Source of the DNA: Magnetospirillum sp.
GTDB taxonomy: Bacteria; Pseudomonadota; Alphaproteobacteria; Rhodospirillales; Magnetospirillaceae
DNA length: 10,000 bases
NCBI GenBank assembly: GCA_020217035.1
Contig: JAIWOG010000009.1
Location: 1 to 10,000, forward strand
Reading direction: 5' to 3'
This document shows positions 5,805-10,000 of this stretch, piece after piece. Each line of letters starts with the position of its first letter. Within the stretch, counting starts at the first letter, position 1. Below the pieces are notes generated by a model. That model searched no databases and was not told the DNA's origin. It saw only the letters and a program-made list of their open reading frames with translations. The translations under genes were made by a program, and so were the position numbers.

Positions 5805-7386
5805 AAGCCATACTCCGTCGGTCGGTCGGTCCGTTCTTCGCCTTGCCACCGGGTCAGCCCTTTTGGCCATGCTGGCCGCCTGTGGCGATCCCCGTGCCGC
5901 CGGCAGCGTCGGATATGTCCAGGGCTTCGCCGGTTTGGTGGCTGCCGACGAACCCCAGGCCGTGGTGGTCGCCCGTGATGTCCTGTCCGCCGGCGGCACC
6001 GCGGCCGACGCCGCCGTGGCTTTGTATTTCACCTTGGCGGTGACCCAGCCGTCAACCGCCAGCTTGGGCGGCGGCGGCGTTTGCCTGGTCCACGACAAGA
6101 AAAAGAAAACCACGGAAGTCGTCGACTTCCTGCCCCGCGCCGCCAGCACCGCCGCTGGCAACCGTTTGGCCACCGGGGTCCCCGGTGCGGTGCGTGGTTT
6201 CTATTCCATACACGCCAAATATGGCAAATTCAGGTGGGAAAGCTTGCTGGCCGAAGGCGAAAAGTTGGCCCGTTTGGGCACCCCGGTGTCTCGCGCCTTC
6301 GCCGCCGACCTGGCCCTTGGCCAACGTCTGCTGGCCGCCGACCCGGTGTCGCGTCAGGTGTTCTTCCCTGGCGGCAAGCCGATGGCCGAGGGCCAGGTCT
6401 TCGAGCAACACGATCTGGCCGGCACCATCGCCCGCATCCGTCGCTCGCCCGGCGATTTCTATACCGGCGCCTATGCCAAGGCGCTGGTGGAATCGGTCGA
6501 AAACGCCGGGGGCAGCCTGACCACCGCCGACTTGACCAACATGCGTCCCAATGCCGGCCCCGCCTTGACGGTGAAGCGTGGCGACGAGGTGGCGCATTTC
6601 TCCCAGCCGCCGGCGGTGGCCGGTGCCGTCGCCTCGCGCATGGTGGCCGCCTTGGAATCGCGCTGGGAAAAGGTTCCGGCCGACGAAAAGCCGCATCTGC
6701 TGGCGGAAACCGCCGCCCGCGCCTTCGCCGAACGCAGCCAGTGGATGAACCCCGACGGATCGGCCAAGACAGGGTTCTACACCACGGACGGCAAGGCCAT
6801 GCTGGACGCCTATGATTCCAACAAGCACCAATCGGTGCAGGCCGATCGCCCCAATGACGCGGTGCCGGCCTCGGGATTCGTCGTGCTTGATGCCGCCGGC
6901 AACGGCGTGGCCTGCAACGTCACCACCTATGGCCTGTTCGGCACCGGCCGCATGCTGGCCGGGACCGGCATCTTCTTGGCGGCGGCGCCGGGGGTGAACA
7001 GCGGTCCGCCGGCCGTCGGCCCGGTGATGGTGGTCAACCCCAACGTCCAGGAATTGCGCTTCGCCGCCGCCGCCAGCGGCGGCGCCACCGCGCCCACCGC
7101 CATGACCCAGGTTCTGCTGGATGCCCAGTTCGCCGGCGGCAAGCTGGACGAGGCGGTTGCCGCCGGCCGCGTGCATCATTCCGGCAACCCCGACGTCGTC
7201 TTCGTCGAAGAAGGCAAGGTCGACCCATCGACATTGACCAAGCGTGGCCACCAGGCCAAGGCGGTGCCCATGCCGTCGCGGGTCAACGCGCTGAAATGCG
7301 GCACCGGCAATCCCGGCTTCACCCGCTGTCAGGTGACGGCCGACCCGCGCGGCTTTGGCATGGCGGTGGTGGTGGGCAGGGACTGA
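5797..7386 (+). CDS. Gamma-glutamyltransferase-fold lipoprotein, probably catalytically divergent
   Basis: This 529-residue protein has a lipoprotein signal peptide with lipobox LAAC (lipidated Cys29), so it is membrane-anchored on the outer face of the inner membrane or sorted to the outer membrane. Family resemblance is clear: VLSAGGTAADAAVALYFTLAVTQP and LGGGGVCLV (63-98), ATGVPGAVRGF (125-135), GDFYTGAYAKALVE (219-232), LDAAGNGVACNVTTYGLFGTG (364-384) and ASGGATAPTAMTQ (426-438). True GGTs cut themselves before a nucleophilic Thr and transfer gamma-glutamyl groups from glutathione. Here the usual TTH at the cut site reads Ala358-Ser359-Gly360, DFRE.AP reads DFLPRAAS, and the MDDFS and PLSSM segments are not recognisable. 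It may bind rather than cleave, or use Ser359. Cys501 and Cys511 near the C-terminus could form a disulfide. GTG start chosen by ribosome binding site and signal peptide. Confidence 0.85.
   Translation: MSKSHTPSVGRSVLRLATGSALLAMLAACGDPRAAGSVGYVQGFAGLVAADEPQAVVVARDVLSAGGTAADAAVALYFTLAVTQPSTASLGGGGVCLVHDKKKKTTEVVDFLPRAASTAAGNRLATGVPGAVRGFYSIHAKYGKFRWESLLAEGEKLARLGTPVSRAFAADLALGQRLLAADPVSRQVFFPGGKPMAEGQVFEQHDLAGTIARIRRSPGDFYTGAYAKALVESVENAGGSLTTADLTNMRPNAGPALTVKRGDEVAHFSQPPAVAGAVASRMVAALESRWEKVPADEKPHLLAETAARAFAERSQWMNPDGSAKTGFYTTDGKAMLDAYDSNKHQSVQADRPNDAVPASGFVVLDAAGNGVACNVTTYGLFGTGRMLAGTGIFLAAAPGVNSGPPAVGPVMVVNPNVQELRFAAAASGGATAPTAMTQVLLDAQFAGGKLDEAVAAGRVHHSGNPDVVFVEEGKVDPSTLTKRGHQAKAVPMPSRVNALKCGTGNPGFTRCQVTADPRGFGMAVVVGRD
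5813..5816 (-). promoter_or_regulatory. Ribosome binding site of the M48 protease gene
   Basis: GGAG on the minus strand lies eight bases before the TTG at 5804. It favours that start and lies inside the signal-peptide codons of the GGT-like gene. An ATG at 5811 between the two is in another frame. Confidence 0.6.
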
Positions 7387-7423
7387 GTCAATCAACACTG
7401 CCGTGCTGTAAAAAGGGGACGGA

Positions 7424-8575
7424 ATGGGTCATCCCCATGCCATCGTGGTGGTCAGCAACGCCGTTTACACCCTGCTGCCTTCCACCTTCGCGGAACTGGC
7501 GGAAGGCTTGCGGGGGCTGGGCCACCCGGTAAGCTTTCACCGGATTGACGGCGCCCATGATTATCAGGTTCTGTGCGAAGAGGTGCGTGCACGCAGTTGC
7601 CGTGGCGAGGATTTTTTCGTCTTGGACGGCAACTGCAAGCTGCGTCTCCCCGGCGATGGTCAGGGGTTGCGTCGGTTCAGCTACGTCACCGACGCCCCTT
7701 GGGGTCAGATTGACAACATCCAGGTCTTCCCAGCCGGTGGCAGCGTCAGCTACGTAGACCGTTCTCATGGCGCGTTCTACCGGGACTTTCCTTTTCCTTT
7801 GCAGACCGTGTTCCTGCCCCATGGCGGTCCACAGCTGCTTGCTGGGGCCGATCAGCCTCGCGATATCGACCTTCTGTTCATCGGCAATCTGGCGACGCCG
7901 GCGCGGATGGAGCAGTTCCGCGAATCGATCGCCTCTCTTCCGCCGCCCTTGCCGCAGGTGTTCACCGTGTCCTTGGAAATGCTGCTGGAGGAGGGGCTGG
8001 ACCCCTATGCCGCTTTCAAGGTCGCCTTGTTGACCCAAGGGTTGACGGTTGCGGATCTGGGGCTGGACAACGTCGTCAATGGCTTGGACTTCTTGTGCCG
8101 TTTCGCCGAATCGCACAATCGCTGGCGTTTGTTGACGTCGCTGGGGGATTTGCCGGTCAGCCTGTACGGTCTGGTCGACGACCGTTTTTTTGACCGCCTT
8201 CCCGAAAATGTGACTTATGGCGGCATCGCCACCGAAGAGCAGGTCATCGCCTTGATGAGCCGCTGCAAGGTGTTGCTGAATTCGGTTTCGGTGTTTCCCC
8301 AAGGCGGACACGAGCGTCTGTGGTACGGCTTGGCCTGTGGCGCCGCAATCTGTACCGACCACAGCCAGTTCGTGGCGGAAAGCTTGACCTATGGCCGTCA
8401 TCTTCTGGATTTGGAAGAGGCCCGCGATAGCCGGGGAGAAACCTTGAGGCCGTGGCTGACGGACGAGCCGGGGCGCCGTGACATGGTCAATGCGGCGCGT
8501 GAAATCTATGTCGGCCGCCACACCTGGCGGCATCGGGCGGCGATTATTCAACAAGCCATGGCGGTGGTGCCTTGA
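7424..8575 (+). CDS. CgeB-like glycosyltransferase family protein
   Basis: This 383-residue protein has no signal peptide or membrane segment, so it is probably cytosolic. The C-terminal part matches the group-1-like glycosyltransferase domain found in CgeB and spore-coat/flagellin-glycosylation proteins: LMSRCKVLLNSVSVFPQGGHERLWYGLACGAAICTDHSQFV in two parts across about residues 277-317, with His296-Glu297-Arg298 in the position of the usual donor-binding residues. An inner segment DIDLLFIGNLATPARMEQFRESI (147-169) begins the second Rossmann-like half. The donor sugar and acceptor cannot be read from sequence. The ATG has AAGGGG six bases upstream. The gene starts 37 bp after the GGT-like gene with no terminator and ends 49 bp before the aminotransferase, so the three may form one transcription unit. 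It uses TTG leucine codons and T-rich stretches more than its neighbours, a weak hint of separate origin. Confidence 0.75.
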   Translation: MGHPHAIVVVSNAVYTLLPSTFAELAEGLRGLGHPVSFHRIDGAHDYQVLCEEVRARSCRGEDFFVLDGNCKLRLPGDGQGLRRFSYVTDAPWGQIDNIQVFPAGGSVSYVDRSHGAFYRDFPFPLQTVFLPHGGPQLLAGADQPRDIDLLFIGNLATPARMEQFRESIASLPPPLPQVFTVSLEMLLEEGLDPYAAFKVALLTQGLTVADLGLDNVVNGLDFLCRFAESHNRWRLLTSLGDLPVSLYGLVDDRFFDRLPENVTYGGIATEEQVIALMSRCKVLLNSVSVFPQGGHERLWYGLACGAAICTDHSQFVAESLTYGRHLLDLEEARDSRGETLRPWLTDEPGRRDMVNAAREIYVGRHTWRHRAAIIQQAMAVVP

Positions 8576-8624
8576 CAGCGACCGGGGCCGCTTCTTGAAT
8601 GGCGGCCTTGTGGATCAGACCTGG

Positions 8625-9773
8625 ATGCCGTCCGTGTTCAAAGCCCAGACCAACATCAGCCCCTTCATCGTCATGGACGTCATGCGGGCCGCCAACCAGC
8701 GGGCGGCACAGGGCGGCGACGTGGTGCACCTGGAAGTGGGCCAGCCCTCGGGCCAGGCGCCCAGTCGGGTTCTGGCGGCCGCCCGCGCCGCCCTGGACAG
8801 CGATCCCATCGGCTACACCGAGGCGTTCGGCCTGCCGCAATTGCGCGAAAAGATCGCTGTCCATTACCGTCATGCCTATGGGACCGGCGTCGACCCGTCG
8901 CGTATCGCGGTGACGACCGGCTCGTCGGCGGGATTCCTTCTGGCATTCCTGGCGGCGTTCCAGCCCGGAGACCGGGTGGCGGTGGCCGCGCCCGGATATC
9001 CGGCTTATCGCAACATCCTGACCGCCCTGGGCATCGAATGTGTGCTGGTGCCGGTGGGGCCGGCCTCGCGCTATCAATTGACCGTCGACGTACTGGAAAA
9101 GGTCGAGGGGCGGCTGGATGGCGTGGTGGTGGCGTCGCCCTCCAACCCCACCGGGTCCATGCTGAACGCCGCCGAGGTGGCGGCGTTGTCGGCGTGGTGC
9201 GAGGTGCGGGGCATCCGCCTGATATCTGACGAAATCTATCACGGTATCACCTATGGCGCCCCGGCGGCCTCGGCGGCGGGACAAAGCGAGCATGCGGTGA
9301 TCGTCAACTCGTTCTCGAAATACTACGCCATGACCGGCTGGCGCCTGGGTTGGCTGGTGCTGCCCGAGGACTTGGTTCGGTCGGTGGAATGCTTGCAGCA
9401 GAATTTGTTCATCTCGGCGCCGACACTCAGCCAGTTGGCGGCGATCGCCGTTTTCGACAGTTATGACGAATTGGACGCGCGGGTGGCGGCTTACGCCCGA
9501 AACCGCGACATCTTGCTGAACGAGTTGCCGAGAGCCGGCTTCCGCAAGCTGGCGCCATCGGATGGCGCCTTCTACCTTTATGCCGACATCGCCGAACTGA
9601 CCAACGACAGCGCCGATTATTGCCGCCGCATGCTGGCCGAAACCGGGGTGGCGACCACCCCTGGCATCGATTTCGACCCGTTGGCCGGTGCCCACACCTT
9701 GCGTTTTTCCTTCGCCGGCTCGGCCGACGACATGGTCAAGGCCGCCGAACGGCTTCGGAACTGGCGGAAATAG
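8625..9773 (+). CDS. Fold-type I PLP-dependent aminotransferase (class I/II, aspartate-aminotransferase-like)
   Basis: This 382-residue cytosolic enzyme is of typical length. The signatures appear in order: ISPFIVMDVMRAA at the N-terminus, GYTEAFGLPQLREKIA (63-78), TTGSSAGFLLAF (97-108) in the phosphate-binding turn, APGYPAYRN (122-130), SPSNPTG (171-177, Asn174), SDEIYHG (201-207, Asp202 and Tyr205), NSFSKYYAMTGWRLGW (228-243) with the Schiff-base Lys232 and Arg240, and LRFSFA with Arg360 for the substrate carboxylate. It transfers amino groups between amino acids and 2-keto acids; substrate range is not predictable here. The ATG at 8625 is chosen because homology begins there. Its ribosome binding site is weak, and an in-frame GTG at 8610 or TTG at 8595 is possible. 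The 3' end overlaps the convergent gene by 38 bp. Confidence 0.92.
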   Translation: MPSVFKAQTNISPFIVMDVMRAANQRAAQGGDVVHLEVGQPSGQAPSRVLAAARAALDSDPIGYTEAFGLPQLREKIAVHYRHAYGTGVDPSRIAVTTGSSAGFLLAFLAAFQPGDRVAVAAPGYPAYRNILTALGIECVLVPVGPASRYQLTVDVLEKVEGRLDGVVVASPSNPTGSMLNAAEVAALSAWCEVRGIRLISDEIYHGITYGAPAASAAGQSEHAVIVNSFSKYYAMTGWRLGWLVLPEDLVRSVECLQQNLFISAPTLSQLAAIAVFDSYDELDARVAAYARNRDILLNELPRAGFRKLAPSDGAFYLYADIAELTNDSADYCRRMLAETGVATTPGIDFDPLAGAHTLRFSFAGSADDMVKAAERLRNWRK

Positions 9774-10000
9774 GCAAGTCCAGAACCTGTTCGGCGTGGT
9801 CCATCAGCAGATGGGCCAGGGACGTGGCGCCGAAATGGCTGGAATGGATCAGGCAGGAATCGCCCGACGTCACGATGGCGCGGCCTTCTTCCGGATCCAG
9901 CGCCTTCAGCATGTGGCCGACATCGGCGACGGTGATCACAGCGCCCTCGGCGAAGACCAGGGCGGCGTCCACGTCGTCGGGCAGCGCCGCCAGGCCGGCG
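9736..10000 (-). CDS. C-terminal fragment of an unrecognised protein (5' part outside the window)
   Basis: The minus-strand frame is open from the window end to the TGA at 9736-9738, giving about 88 residues. Codon choice is strongly G/C at third positions, like the other real genes, and supports coding. A GTG at 9972 could be a start, but the frame continues upstream with coding-like codons (AGLAALPDD), so it is more likely internal. The visible sequence has a hydrophobic beta-like strand (LVFAEGAVITVADV), a stretch with Cys and His (GDSCLIHSSHFGATSLAHLLMDH, read in two parts) and a polar tail ending AVRRP. I do not recognise the family, and there is no transmembrane segment or known motif in this part. 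It converges with and overlaps the aminotransferase 3' end by 38 bp. Confidence 0.7.
   Translation of the reverse strand, partial: AGLAALPDDVDAALVFAEGAVITVADVGHMLKALDPEEGRAIVTSGDSCLIHSSHFGATSLAHLLMDHAEQVLDLPISASSEAVRRP

Noticed and set aside
5809..5811. ATG on the minus strand as start of the M48 gene
   Set aside because: It is out of frame with the protease; the in-frame TTG at 5804 has a well-placed GGAG.
6052..7398. 448-residue open frame antisense to the GGT-like gene
   Set aside because: His/Gly/Gln-rich low-complexity translation typical of the antisense of a GC-rich gene; no domain, and the plus-strand frame has clear family motifs.

Overview
The window looks like chromosomal DNA of a GC-rich alphaproteobacterium, probably a Rhodospirillaceae/Magnetospirillum-type organism. 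This is inferred from the strong G/C preference at third codon positions, the alphaproteobacterial style of the RpoH sigma factor (GFRLATYAMWWIKAS, SWSLVK, QKKLFFNLR) and the overall protein style. I could not run a search. No rRNA, tRNA, CRISPR array, insertion sequence or phage gene was seen.

Layout: (1) 2-685 (+) is the C-terminal end of a two-component protein with a receiver domain and an HPt domain, probably a hybrid histidine kinase. (2) 733-1395 (-) is a TetR-family repressor with small inverted repeats in front of it. (3) 1515-2480 (-) is a D-2-hydroxyacid dehydrogenase (glyoxylate/hydroxypyruvate reductase type). (4) 2646-3524 (+) is an rpoH-type heat-shock sigma factor, divergent from gene 3. 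Their shared 165-bp control region holds a good sigma70-type promoter, an overlapping opposite promoter-like sequence, a 17-bp inverted repeat and a leader hairpin. (5) 3539-3578 is a strong bidirectional terminator. (6) 3590-4372 (-) is a periplasmic DsbA/ScsC-like thioredoxin-fold oxidoreductase, downstream of (7) 4446-5804 (-), a BepA/YfgC-like M48 metalloprotease with a TPR tail; the two probably form an operon. (8) 5797-7386 (+) is a gamma-glutamyltransferase-fold lipoprotein that seems to lack most catalytic residues. Its GTG start overlaps the TTG start of the M48 gene head to head. (9) 7424-8575 (+) is a CgeB-like glycosyltransferase. (10) 8625-9773 (+) is a fold-type I PLP-dependent aminotransferase. 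(11) 9736 to the window end (-) is the C-terminal part of an unrecognised protein whose 3' end overlaps the aminotransferase.

Together, the middle of the window is a cell-envelope neighbourhood. A heat-shock sigma factor sits next to a periplasmic protease/chaperone and a disulfide oxidoreductase, and these sit next to an exported, cysteine-bearing GGT-like lipoprotein and a glycosyltransferase. BepA-type proteases are known to act in outer-membrane protein assembly, including disulfide maturation of LptD in E. coli, so pairing one with a DsbA-like protein makes sense. A link of the GGT-like protein to that pair is only inference from the shared start region.

The most unusual points are the zero-distance, overlapping head-to-head starts at 5797-5804, the apparent loss of the GGT catalytic residues, and the RpoH promoter/leader architecture. 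I see no clearly new multi-gene defence or mobile system.
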